From the NCBI GenBank assembly GCA_900541205.1, contig UQIV01000015.1, positions 1-61,958 of the forward strand: a stretch of 61,958 bases of DNA, written 5' to 3'. This stretch comes from an uncultured Collinsella sp. (lineage in GTDB: Bacteria > Actinomycetota > Coriobacteriia > Coriobacteriales > Coriobacteriaceae). Numbering within the stretch: the first letter of the stretch is position 1; each line of letters starts with the position of its first letter. Under the pieces are notes generated by a model. It saw only the letters and a program-made list of their open reading frames with translations, made no database searches and had not been told where the DNA came from. The position numbers were made by a program, and so were the translations under genes. Positions 43,761 to 52,059 of this stretch are shown in pieces.

Positions 43761-43814
43761 AGGTGAACGTTCACCATCTTAGTGCAAAATGCGTTACGAG
43801 GTGAACGTTCACCT
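43761..43814. promoter_or_regulatory. Twin operators of the uxa operon
   Basis: AGGTGAACGTTCACC occurs at 43761-43775 and again at 43799-43813, as perfect palindromes about 38 bp apart, in front of uxaC. The sequence between them can hold the promoter. They are the likely targets of the LacI protein encoded next to the operon. Confidence 0.82.
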
Positions 43815-43892
43815 AACCATCATGGGGCGAACGGTAGGTTTTGACCGATTAACGGTTGCCGAGCCATGGTCCTGCGTTGGATCGGTATAAAG

Positions 43893-43931
43893 AAAGGCCG
43901 CTGACGGCAGATTCGCCATCAGCGGCCTTCG
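43893..43931 (-). terminator. Terminator of the uxa LacI gene
   Basis: AAGGCCGCTGA-TGGC...GCCG-TCAGCGGCCTTTCTTT (minus strand) is a strong stem with a T-rich tail, past the regulator's stop. Confidence 0.88.
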
Positions 43932-43991
43932 AAACAATTTTTCGATCCCCAGCCAAAAAGTACGCGGCAAGTAGGGAACTCCCTAAACGCA

Positions 43992-45071
43992 TTAGATTCC
44001 GGCGAGCTCGCAGTAACGATCGACGTTGCTGGCAAACACCATCTCAACAGCCCCCTTTTGCACAGGCTCCGCCGGCGTCTTTCCCCACAGCAGGTAATCG
44101 CCTAAGGTCTTGGCGCCACGATATGCCAGACTCACCGGGTCCTTGTAGACGATGTTGGTAAAGATGCCCCGACGCAAAGCCAGCGCACTTTCTGGGAACA
44201 GGTCGTTGCCAATCACCATTACTTCGCCGGCCTTGTTAGCCGAGACAAGCGCATCGGCAATCAGCTCAGAGCCCACGGCGAACACGCTGCAGATCAACTC
44301 GGGGACTTCCGATGACTTTAGACGCTGGTTGAGCTCGTGCTCGAGCTGCTTGACCTGGGCATGAGCACCGGTCAGATCCTCGACCTGCCAGGGAACATTG
44401 TGCTCGCGAAGGTAATTGTGGAAGGCGCGAGCGGTCAAATAGTGCGAGTCGGTATAGGGGTCGCCCGCCAATAAAAGCACGCGGGTATCGGTCCCAGAAG
44501 CGTGAACCAGGTTGGCCGCCTGCTCGGCCATCAGGCTTCCCGCCGTGGAGTAGTCGGCCAAACTAGCGCCCAGGCGATCGAGGTGAGGGCGGTCGCCGTC
44601 AACGAGCTCAATCGTCACGCCCGCCTCGGCGATCTGCCCCAAAAGCTCAGTCGCACGATCGTCGCCCGGCGTATAGGCGAGCAAGCCATCAATCTTCTCG
44701 CCCACCTGCAGACGCTCGTCGATTTGCTCAAGTGCATCAGCGTAGCCGCCCACGCCAAATTCAACGCGTTCAACGGTAATGCCCTGGTCGATGACCTCTT
44801 GCTCAAAGCGATTGCAGCCTTCCCATAGGTAACGATAGAAATAAGCGCCCTCACGCGATGCGCACGGCAGACAAAACAGCAGATTGATGTCCTTACGACG
44901 CAGACTCGAAGCACTCGTGTTGCGGTGATAGCCCATCTCCTCAGCCTTAGCATTAACCTTGGCACGCACAGACTCGCTCACGCCGGCCTTGCCCGTAAGG
45001 GCCTTATGCACGGTGTTAATGGAAACGCCAAGCTCGGCGGCTATGTCCTTCATGGTGACGCGTGCGCTCAT
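43992..45071 (-). CDS. LacI-family regulator of hexuronate genes
   Basis: This 359-aa regulator has a LacI helix-turn-helix (VTMKDIAAELGVSINTVHKALTGKAGVSESVRAKV, with HKALTG in place of the common SRALNG) and a type I periplasmic-binding-like sensor (~60-355). It lies directly upstream of the uxa operon on the same strand, separated by a terminator and the twin palindromes. It probably represses uxaC and itself until a uronate intermediate binds. A third AGGTGAACGTTCAC site at 27263 extends its reach. Confidence 0.86.
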   Translation of the reverse strand: MSARVTMKDIAAELGVSINTVHKALTGKAGVSESVRAKVNAKAEEMGYHRNTSASSLRRKDINLLFCLPCASREGAYFYRYLWEGCNRFEQEVIDQGITVERVEFGVGGYADALEQIDERLQVGEKIDGLLAYTPGDDRATELLGQIAEAGVTIELVDGDRPHLDRLGASLADYSTAGSLMAEQAANLVHASGTDTRVLLLAGDPYTDSHYLTARAFHNYLREHNVPWQVEDLTGAHAQVKQLEHELNQRLKSSEVPELICSVFAVGSELIADALVSANKAGEVMVIGNDLFPESALALRRGIFTNIVYKDPVSLAYRGAKTLGDYLLWGKTPAEPVQKGAVEMVFASNVDRYCELAGI

Positions 45072-45170
45072 AGGGTTACTCCGGTACAGACGGGCAGCTA
45101 ATAAATAATTCAGTTAACGATACCCCAAAAAATGCATGTCTACTCGCCGCACTCACGCTCGAATGTGTAA

Positions 45171-45199
45171 AAAGCCCCGCGAACGGATGCTCGCGGGGC
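45171..45199 (-). terminator. feo operon terminator
   Basis: GCCCCGCGA...TCGCGGGGC followed by TTTTT on the minus strand, 20 bp past the small Cys-rich gene. Confidence 0.9.
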
Positions 45200-45218
45200 G
45201 TTCAAGATACCCAGTTGT

Positions 45219-45419
45219 TTATTTGACACCGCGGCCTAAATTCTCAGCCACTTTGTCGACGCCTTTCAGCGCGGCGCACGTCTTTTTGTTGGAGCAATGC
45301 CCCGTGCAAACGCCACCCTGAGCGCAGTCAGCGCAGGTGCCCTTGCGGTAGATGCGCACGCATACCGCGACAAACGCAATACCGATAACAGCCAGTACAA
45401 CAATATCGATAGGTGCCAT
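45219..45419 (-). CDS. FeoB-associated Cys-rich membrane protein
   Basis: This 66-aa protein has one N-terminal membrane helix (IDIVVLAVIGIAFVAVCVRIY) and a short cytoplasmic tail with CADCAQGGVCTGHCSNKKTC. This is the usual form of the small Cys-rich proteins encoded after feoB. They may help iron transfer, but their function is not settled. It is the last gene of the feo cluster. A terminator stands between feoB and it, so it may have its own weak promoter or depend on read-through. Confidence 0.87.
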   Translation of the reverse strand: MAPIDIVVLAVIGIAFVAVCVRIYRKGTCADCAQGGVCTGHCSNKKTCAALKGVDKVAENLGRGVK

Positions 45420-45468
45420 AGCAAGCCTCCTCTAGTTAACCATCACTTACTTTACTCCATTCTCCACC

Positions 45469-45562
45469 TACCGAATAGGGACAGGTTTAATTTGGTCAGT
45501 TTTATCTGCGGAAACGCCACATCTTACTTCTGGAGCAAAGCAATCTGTCCCCCCCATTGCAT
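45469..45562. repeat. GGGACAG / CTGTCCC repeat
   Basis: TAGGGACAGGTTTAATTTGG (from 45475) resembles, in inverted orientation, CAATTAAATCAGTCTGTCCC at 51958-51977. CTGTCCCCCC at the right end gives an inverted repeat. AACCTGTCCC at 3029 is related. It looks like a dispersed degenerate repeat without coding content. Confidence 0.5.
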
Positions 45563-45568
45563 CAAAAA

Positions 45569-45597
45569 GCCCGAGTGTCACTGAGACACCCGGGCTC
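45569..45597 (-). terminator. feoB terminator
   Basis: AGCCCGGGTGTC-TCAG-GACACTCGGGCT followed by TTTTTGATG on the minus strand, about 30 bp past feoB. Confidence 0.9.
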
Positions 45598-45625
45598 GTG
45601 GAAAGGGGTTGATCCTTATTCGGAC

Positions 45626-47953
45626 TTAGGCGGAAACTGCAGCGGAAGCAGTGTTGGTCTCGTCCTCGTCGGTCCAAGCGCGCTTGGGCATAGGACGGAA
45701 AATCTGGAAGAGCATCGCGACCAGCAGCACGATAGCCACAACCGTCCAGAAGCCAAACTGCCCAAGGACAAGCAGGTTATAGAACTGGTTGATGAACAGG
45801 CCGATCACCCAAGCGAAGGCGCACTCGTAGCCGAGGGCAATCGCGGTCCACTTGCCGGAATTCATCTGGTTGCGGATGGTACCCATAGCGGCAAAGCACG
45901 GAGCGCACAGCAGGTTGAAAGCGCCAAAGGCAACGCAAGCGCCCATGGTGGGGAACATGCCGGCAAACGCGGTCCACAGGCTCGGGTCGGTCTCGCCCGC
46001 GTCGGCGACGGACAGCAGCGAGCCGGCGGTGGCGACAACGTTCTCCTTGGCGACGAGGCCAGAGACAGTCAGCGCGGTTGCCTGCCAGGTGCTAAAGCCG
46101 AGCGGGGCGAAGATCCAAGCGACCAGGTTGCCCAGCATGGCGAGCACGGAGTAGTCCATGAACTCCTCGGGGATGCCGTCCATCGCAGGCAGGAAGCCAA
46201 AGGAGCCGTTGTAGCTACCAAAGTTGGAGAGGAACCACACCACGACGGTAGAGGCGAAGATGATCGTGCCGGCCTTCTTGATAAAGGCCCAGCAGCGCTC
46301 CCACACGTGCAGCGCCCAGGAGCGGATCGCCGGGAAGTGGTAAGCGGGGAGCTCCATGACAAACGGGGTCGGACGGCCGGCGAAGAGCTTGGTCTTCTTG
46401 AGCATGAGGCCCGAGGCGATGACGGCAAAGACGCCCAGGAAGTAGAAGAGCGGGCTGATCCACGCGGCGGTGGTGGAAGAATCGCCGATGATGGAACCCA
46501 TGAGCAGGGCGATGATCGGCAGCTTAGCGCCACAGGGAATGAACGTGGTGGTCATGACCGTCATGCGGCGGTCCTTCTCGTTCTCGATGGTCTTGGTAGC
46601 CATGACGCCGGGGACGCCGCAGCCCGAAGACACGAGCATAGGAATGAAGGACTTACCGGACAGGCCAAAGCGGCGGAACACGCGGTCCATGATGAAGGCG
46701 ACGCGGGCCATGTAGCCGCAGTCCTCCAGGAAGGACAGCATGACGAACAGCAGGAACATCTGTGGAACAAAGCCGAAGATGGCGCCCAGGCCGCCGACGA
46801 TGCCGTCGCAGACCAGCGAATCGACCAGGCCTCCGTCCTCGGTGCCACCCGCCACGAGGGCGTCGTGGACCATGGTGGTGATGCCGGGGACATAGGGGCC
46901 ATACTCCGCCGGGTCAACCGAATCGGCGTCGTCGCCCGCAGCCTCAACGGCTGCATCGTAGGCGTCGCGACCCTGGCCGAGCACGTACCAGCCGTCGGTG
47001 CCGAAGAGCTGGTCGTTGGTGAAGTCGGTCACCGTGCCGCCCAAGGTGGAAACGGCGATGTAGTACACGCAGAACATGATGACCACAAAGATCGGCAGGC
47101 CCAGAATACGGTTGGTAACCACGCGGTCGATCTTCTCGGAGGTGCTCATCTTGGCCGGAGCCTTGGTCATGCACTCGTCGATGATGTGCGCGATGACGCC
47201 ATAGCGCTCACCGGTAATGATGGACTCGGCATCGTCGTCGCAGTCCTGCTCGCACTGAGCGACCAGTTCCTCCACGCGAGCGGCCTTCTCCTTGGTGAGG
47301 TTGATGAGTTTGCAGGCGTCTGCATCACGCTCGAACAGCTTGACGGCGTAGTAGCGGCGCTTGTTGGCGGGAACGCTCGCCGGAAGGTTGTTCTCGATGT
47401 GCGTCAGGACGTCCTCGATGGAGGAGTCGAACTTGTGCTCCGGCACCTGGCCCTTGGAAGCAGCGGACTTCTTAACCTGCTCGAACAGCTCCTTGATGCC
47501 TTTGTTCTTAAGAGCCGAGATCATCATGACCGGGCAGCCGAGCTTCTTGGACAGTTTGGCGGTGTCGATCTTGTCACCGTTCTTCTCGACCAAGTCGGCC
47601 ATGTTGAGGGCAACGACCACGGGCAGGCCGGTCTCGATAACCTGAAGCGCCAGGTACAGGTTGCGCTCGAGGTTGGTGGCGTCGACCACCTGGACGACGA
47701 CATCGGGCTCGCCGCTCATGAGGTAATCGCGCGAGCATTGCTCCTCGGGGCTGTAAGGGGAAAGCGAGTAGATGCCGGGGAGGTCCGTGATGGTAACGTT
47801 CTTGTCGCTTAGGAGCTTGGCTTCCTTTTTCTCAACCGTGACGCCGGGCCAGTTGCCAACGTAGCCGTTGGCGCCGGTGATCAGGTTGAAAAGCGTGGTC
47901 TTGCCGCAGTTGGGGTTACCCGCCAGCGCGACATGGATCTGAGAATCCGCCAT
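45626..47953 (-). CDS. feoB: Ferrous iron transporter FeoB
   Basis: This 775-aa inner-membrane protein imports Fe2+. The N-terminal G domain has G1 GNPNCGKTTLFN (~12-23), G3 DLPGIYSL (~57) and a G4-like NMAD. A helical spacer domain follows, then two Gate motifs with SGCGVPGVMATKTIENEKDRR and PCGAKLPI and about eight helices. A long extracytoplasmic acidic insert lies around 310-360. The C-terminus is cytoplasmic. It follows two feoA genes, with a DtxR-like box in the gap ahead of it. Confidence 0.97.
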   Translation of the reverse strand: MADSQIHVALAGNPNCGKTTLFNLITGANGYVGNWPGVTVEKKEAKLLSDKNVTITDLPGIYSLSPYSPEEQCSRDYLMSGEPDVVVQVVDATNLERNLYLALQVIETGLPVVVALNMADLVEKNGDKIDTAKLSKKLGCPVMMISALKNKGIKELFEQVKKSAASKGQVPEHKFDSSIEDVLTHIENNLPASVPANKRRYYAVKLFERDADACKLINLTKEKAARVEELVAQCEQDCDDDAESIITGERYGVIAHIIDECMTKAPAKMSTSEKIDRVVTNRILGLPIFVVIMFCVYYIAVSTLGGTVTDFTNDQLFGTDGWYVLGQGRDAYDAAVEAAGDDADSVDPAEYGPYVPGITTMVHDALVAGGTEDGGLVDSLVCDGIVGGLGAIFGFVPQMFLLFVMLSFLEDCGYMARVAFIMDRVFRRFGLSGKSFIPMLVSSGCGVPGVMATKTIENEKDRRMTVMTTTFIPCGAKLPIIALLMGSIIGDSSTTAAWISPLFYFLGVFAVIASGLMLKKTKLFAGRPTPFVMELPAYHFPAIRSWALHVWERCWAFIKKAGTIIFASTVVVWFLSNFGSYNGSFGFLPAMDGIPEEFMDYSVLAMLGNLVAWIFAPLGFSTWQATALTVSGLVAKENVVATAGSLLSVADAGETDPSLWTAFAGMFPTMGACVAFGAFNLLCAPCFAAMGTIRNQMNSGKWTAIALGYECAFAWVIGLFINQFYNLLVLGQFGFWTVVAIVLLVAMLFQIFRPMPKRAWTDEDETNTASAAVSA

Positions 47954-48025
47954 TCAATCCTTCTTCCTTGTGTGCCTGCGCTGCTTTCTCCGCGCAGGCT
48001 GGATAATGTGCTTTAAAGTTGCTGC

Positions 48026-48050
48026 ATTAAGTTAGAAAAACCTAACTTTA
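48026..48050. promoter_or_regulatory. DtxR/IdeR-like iron box ahead of feoB
   Basis: TTAAGTTAG-AAAAAC-CTAACTTTA is an inverted repeat with the TTAGGTTAG...CTAACCTAA look of iron-dependent repressor sites. It lies 73 bp upstream of feoB, in the feoA-feoB gap. It suggests an internal iron-responsive promoter. Confidence 0.68.
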
Positions 48051-48076
48051 TCTGCAGAAATATGCGCCGCGAGTCC

Positions 48077-48298
48077 TTACCGAACCTCGACGACGGCAGC
48101 CTCCTCCTTGCGGATGGAAAGCTCGTAGCCGCGCACGTTGATCTCGACCGGATCACCGAGCGGTGCAACCTTCACGACCTTGAACGAAGTGCCCTTGATG
48201 AGCCCCAGGTCCATAAGGTGGCGGCGAAGCGCACCCTCACCGTGAAGCTTGACGATGGTGGAGCTCTCGCCCACCTTAACGTCACCCAACGTCTTCAT
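48077..48298 (-). CDS. feoA: FeoA domain protein (second)
   Basis: This 73-aa SH3-like cytosolic protein assists FeoB. The fold segments are TLGDVKVGESSTIVKL, HLMDLGLIKGTSFKVVKVAPLGDPVEINVRGYELSIRKEEA. It lies between another FeoA gene and feoB. AAGGGG supports the start. Confidence 0.92.
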   Translation of the reverse strand: MKTLGDVKVGESSTIVKLHGEGALRRHLMDLGLIKGTSFKVVKVAPLGDPVEINVRGYELSIRKEEAAVVEVR

Positions 48299-48337
48299 CC
48301 TCTTGTCCCCCTTTCGGTTTTTATGAAATGCTGCTGA

Positions 48338-48580
48338 CTAACCGACGGTCATGATGTGCATGGCAACCTTGGAATCGATACCAAAGCGTGCGCCCAGCAC
48401 CGTGACGATGATATTGGCGCCACTCGAGCTCACCACGTGGATTTCGTTGCCCTCGACAAAGCCGAGGTCCTTGAGGTGGTGTTTCATGTCCTCATTGCCC
48501 TTTACACGAGACACGTGCACGGTTTCGCCCGCTTTTACCATCGAAAGCGGCATGGCCGGCATCTGCGGTCCGCAAGACAT
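48338..48580 (-). CDS. feoA: FeoA domain protein (first)
   Basis: This 80-aa FeoA-type protein has an SH3-like fold with KAGETVHVSRVKGNEDMKHHLKDLGFVEGNEIHVVSSSGANIIVTVLGARFGID. An extra N-terminal segment, MSCGPQMPAM, carries a Cys. It is the first gene of the iron cluster and is preceded by a 13-bp inverted repeat. Confidence 0.9.
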   Translation of the reverse strand: MSCGPQMPAMPLSMVKAGETVHVSRVKGNEDMKHHLKDLGFVEGNEIHVVSSSGANIIVTVLGARFGIDSKVAMHIMTVG

Positions 48581-48623
48581 GAGTGAGCTCCTAACGTCGG
48601 TTCGTCCTCAACATCGACGCGGT

Positions 48624-48677
48624 AAAAGTTAACCACATCTATGTTCGCTTTAGTAAACTAACACGTGGTTAACTTTT
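48624..48677. promoter_or_regulatory. Inverted repeat and iron-box-like site ahead of feoA
   Basis: AAAAGTTAACCAC (48624-48636) and GTGGTTAACTTTT (48665-48677) are perfect 13-bp arms. Between them TTAGTAAACTAA (48650-48661) is a second near-palindrome. The TTAG/CTAA half-sites recall DtxR-family operators, fitting iron control of the feo operon. Confidence 0.65.
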
Positions 48678-48730
48678 TGGAAAGGGTCTCTATTCAGTTT
48701 TCGAAAAAGTTTCCTATACGAAACAAAACA

Positions 48731-48767
48731 AAAGGCGCGACAAAGAGCTGCCCTTTGCCGCGCCCTG
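48731..48767 (-). terminator. ptsH-like gene terminator
   Basis: GGCGCGGCAAAG...CTTTGTCGCGCC followed by TTTTGTTTTG on the minus strand, just past the HPr gene. Confidence 0.88.
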
Positions 48768-48773
48768 TCATGC

Positions 48774-49022
48774 TTAAAGCGAGAGGTTTCTGATCGACGT
48801 AACGCAGGAAGCCTCGTCTACGCCCGAAACGCGGAAGATGATGTCCTCGCCGCACTCGCCGTAGAGAGCCATGAGGCCCATAACGTCGCGACCGTCGGTA
48901 TGGCGGTCGCCGATGCTGACCGACACGTCGCTACGATGCTTGGCAATAATGTCATAGAGCAGCGCAACCGGGCGGGCATGCAATCCCAACGGATCTTTAA
49001 TCGTCTTCGTAAATTCGACCAT
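48774..49022 (-). CDS. HPr-family phosphocarrier with Asp46
   Basis: This 82-aa HPr-like protein keeps the phosphorylatable His15 in LGLHARPV. At position 46, the regulatory serine of Firmicute HPr (KSIMG), it has Asp: the stretch reads GRDVMGLMALYG. Asp there mimics phosphoserine, so the protein could behave as permanently Ser-phosphorylated HPr, or simply not be a kinase target. The start at 49022 with GGAGGGG upstream fixes the numbering. No other PTS gene is adjacent. It could be a PTS HPr or an Npr/Crh-like relative. Confidence 0.87.
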   Translation of the reverse strand: MVEFTKTIKDPLGLHARPVALLYDIIAKHRSDVSVSIGDRHTDGRDVMGLMALYGECGEDIIFRVSGVDEASCVTSIRNLSL

Positions 49023-49208
49023 ATCCCCTCCCACGACATCGCACATTCGGCCGGCAAACCCAGCCACGTGGTATTTATTGTAGCGTTAGATGCTTGTCGA
49101 GACCCGCCAGAAGCTCGACTGGAAAGTGCGACCCGTTTTGGACGCAAATTCCGGGACGCAGTTTCCGCGACGTCTGGTCATCCCATGTCCTCACAACCTC
49201 GGCGCACA

Positions 49209-49242
49209 AAAAACGAGGGAAGGCACGCGTCCTTCCCTCGTT
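49209..49242 (-). terminator. aspS terminator
   Basis: AACGAGGGAAGG...CCTTCCCTCGTT followed by TTTTGTGC on the minus strand. Confidence 0.9.
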
Positions 49243-49265
49243 ACAGGCAATATGTAGCTGCTTGC

Positions 49266-51053
49266 CTACATCAGGCGCAGGCTGACGTCCTTGAGCTGGG
49301 CGCCGGAAACGGCACTCGGGGCACCCGACATGAGGTCGGAGCCGCTGGCCGTCTTGGGGAACGCCATGACGTCGCGGATGGAGTCGGAGCCGGTGAGCAG
49401 CATGCACACGCGGTCCAGGCCCAGAGCGAAACCGCCCATCGGGGGCGCACCAAACTTGAGGGCCTCCATGAGGAAGCCAAACTGAGACTCGGCGCGCTCC
49501 TCGGTAAAGCCCAGGAGCTTGAACATGGACATCTGCATCTCGGCGTTGTGGATACGCATACCGCCGCCGCCGGCCTCAAAGCCGTCCATGACAAAGTCGT
49601 AGGTGCACGAACCGGCTGCCAGCGGATCGGCCTCGATCTTAGCGATGTCGGTCTCGGTCGGCAGGGTAAAGGGCTGGTGCTCGGCAGCATAGGCCTTGCG
49701 GTCCTCATCCCAGTGGAACAGCGGGAAGTTGACGACCCACAGGAAGTCGTGGCCCTCGCGCTTGATCTCGAGCGCGTTGGCCATGTGAGAACGCATGCCG
49801 CCCAGGATCTCGTCAGAGAGCAGGCGCGGGCCGGCGGCGAACATCACAAGGTCGCCGGGCTCGACGTCCATGCGCTCGCGCAGAGCAGCCATCTCCTCGT
49901 CCGAGAAGAACTTGACGATGGGGCTGTTAATGGAGCCGTCCTCGCGGAAGGCGATCCATGCCAGGCCCTTGGCGCCAAACGTGGAGGCCACGCCGGCGAG
50001 CTTATCGATCTTGGCACGTGCCCAGGCACCGGCGCCCTTGGCGTTGATGGCCTTGACGACAGAGCCCTCCTCGTTTGCGGCAGTCGCAAAGACCTTGAAC
50101 TTGGAGTTGGCAAAGATGTCGGTCAGGTCGACCAGGTGCATGCCATAGCGGGTATCGGGCTTGTCGGAGCCATAGGTGTCCATGGCATCCCAGTAGTTCA
50201 TGCGACGCAGCGGCGTGGGCATCTCGACACCCATGCGGCCGAAGGCATCGGCCAGGACCTCTTCGAGCGCGCTCATGACATCGTTCTGGTCCACGAAGGA
50301 CATCTCGATATCGACCTGGGTGAACTCGGGCTGACGGTCGGCACGCAGGTCCTCGTCGCGGAAGCACTTGGCAACCTGGTAGTAGCGCTCGACGCCACCG
50401 ACCATAAGCAGCTGCTTCAGGAGCTGCGGGGACTGCGGCAGGGCGTAGAAGTTGCCCGGCTGAATACGGCTGGGGACGATGAAGTCACGAGCGCCCTCGG
50501 GCGTGGACTTAAACAGGGAGGGCGTCTCGACCTCCATGAACTCACGGTTGTGCAGCGCCTCGCGAATGGCAAAGGTAAAGTCGGAGCGCAGCTTGAGGTT
50601 GGCCATCATCTCGGGACGACGGAGGTCCAGATAACGATAGCGCAGACGGGTGTCCTCGCTGGTCTCGATGCCGTCCTCGATCTGGAACGGCGGGGTGACG
50701 GACGTGTTGAGCACCTCGGCGTGGTCGGTCAGGACCTCGACCTCGCCGGTCGCGAGCTTGGTGTTGGTAGTCTCCTCGCCACGAGCGCGCACGACGCCAT
50801 GGATCTTGATGGGCCACTCGGGACGCATGGTCTCGGCAATCTTAAAGGCATCGCCGTCGGAGTGCTCGGGGTCGAAGGTGAGCTGCGTGATGCCCTCGCG
50901 GTCGCGAAGGTCGCAGAAAATAAGGCCGCCGTGGTCACGGCGACGGCTCACCCAACCGGTGAGGGTGACCTCTTCGCCCACGTTCTCGCGGCGAAGCTCG
51001 CCGCAGGTACGGGTGTGCATGGAATGCTCGTCGATGGGACGGGTCTGGCTCAT
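49266..51053 (-). CDS. aspS: Aspartyl-tRNA synthetase
   Basis: This 595-aa class II synthetase charges tRNA-Asp, or tRNA-Asp and tRNA-Asn if non-discriminating. It has an N-terminal OB fold (GWVSRRRDHGGLIFCDLRDREG), class II motif 2 (FRDEDLRADRQPEFTQVDIEMSF), a GAD insertion and motif 3 (GGFALGLDRVCMLLTG). The length is that of the bacterial type. AAAGGAGG lies upstream of the ATG, though MHTRTCGEL eleven codons later is another possible start. Confidence 0.97.
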   Translation of the reverse strand: MSQTRPIDEHSMHTRTCGELRRENVGEEVTLTGWVSRRRDHGGLIFCDLRDREGITQLTFDPEHSDGDAFKIAETMRPEWPIKIHGVVRARGEETTNTKLATGEVEVLTDHAEVLNTSVTPPFQIEDGIETSEDTRLRYRYLDLRRPEMMANLKLRSDFTFAIREALHNREFMEVETPSLFKSTPEGARDFIVPSRIQPGNFYALPQSPQLLKQLLMVGGVERYYQVAKCFRDEDLRADRQPEFTQVDIEMSFVDQNDVMSALEEVLADAFGRMGVEMPTPLRRMNYWDAMDTYGSDKPDTRYGMHLVDLTDIFANSKFKVFATAANEEGSVVKAINAKGAGAWARAKIDKLAGVASTFGAKGLAWIAFREDGSINSPIVKFFSDEEMAALRERMDVEPGDLVMFAAGPRLLSDEILGGMRSHMANALEIKREGHDFLWVVNFPLFHWDEDRKAYAAEHQPFTLPTETDIAKIEADPLAAGSCTYDFVMDGFEAGGGGMRIHNAEMQMSMFKLLGFTEERAESQFGFLMEALKFGAPPMGGFALGLDRVCMLLTGSDSIRDVMAFPKTASGSDLMSGAPSAVSGAQLKDVSLRLM

Positions 51054-51309
51054 ACCAGTGATCCTCCTTTATGGATCTGTGCCGCCCCGTGTCGTTCCGG
51101 GCGGCGTCGTACAGATTTGCCCAGCCTGCGTAAACCGCGCAGCCAGACATGGCGTTCTATCTTATCGCACCTGTGTCGATGTGCCGCGGAAAAGTAGCTC
51201 CTGCCCAAAGACTTGACGGAGACGAAACAATTGACGCGCCGCGGCACCCGCCCGCGCTCGTCACGTGCGACAATATGCCCCAATAAAACAGCACTTGGAA
51301 AGGCCCGTC

Positions 51310-51945
51310 ATGACTGCACGCCTCATCGTTATGGATATCGACTCCACGCTCATCAACCAGGAGGTCATCGACCTGTTGGGCGAGGAGGCAGGCGTGGGCG
51401 AGCAAGTTGCGCGGATCACCGAACGCGCCATGCGCGGCGAGCTGGACTTTAAGCAAGCGCTCGAGGAGCGCGTGGGGCTGCTTGCCGGCTTGGATGAGAG
51501 CGTGTTCGAGCGCACTTTTGAGCGCGTGACATTTACCCCCGGCGCGTTAGAGCTTGTGCGCTCGGCACACAGCAAGGGCTGGAAGGTCGGCGTGGTAAGC
51601 GGCGGCTTCCACGAGATCGCTGACAAGATCGTAGCCGCCGCGGGTATCGACTTTTGCCTGGCCAACCGCCTGGAAGTCGTGGACGGCAAGCTCACGGGTA
51701 AGCTGGCGGCAGACATTGTGACCAAGGAGTCCAAGCTCATCCAGCTGCTGGATTGGGCGGTTGAGTGCGGCGTCGATATGGCACACACGGTCGCTATTGG
51801 CGACGGCGCCAACGACATCCCCATGATCCAGGCCGCGGGCACTGGTATCGCGTTTTGCGCCAAGCCCAAGACGCGCGAAGCCGCCCCGTTTGCCATCGAC
51901 GAGCGCAACCTGATGCTCGCCATGGACATCATCCTGCGTGACTAG
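51310..51945 (+). CDS. serB: Phosphoserine phosphatase (HAD family)
   Basis: This 211-aa enzyme removes phosphate from phosphoserine in serine synthesis. Motif I is MDIDSTLINQEVIDLL (~7-22), with the DxDST aspartates. VVSGGFHEIADKI is motif II, and the motif IV region has IGDGANDIPMI. It lacks the N-terminal ACT domain of E. coli SerB, as in many short homologues. AAAGG lies six bases before ATG 51310. Confidence 0.9.
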   Translation: MTARLIVMDIDSTLINQEVIDLLGEEAGVGEQVARITERAMRGELDFKQALEERVGLLAGLDESVFERTFERVTFTPGALELVRSAHSKGWKVGVVSGGFHEIADKIVAAAGIDFCLANRLEVVDGKLTGKLAADIVTKESKLIQLLDWAVECGVDMAHTVAIGDGANDIPMIQAAGTGIAFCAKPKTREAAPFAIDERNLMLAMDIILRD

Positions 51946-52059
51946 CCGATCCGTCTAACAATTAAATCAGTCTGTCCCATAGTTTCCGAACAATTTTGTC
52001 TTAGTGTTCGGAAACACACCCTTTGAGTGCTAGACTTTGCGCCGTCGAAGGGAACATAT

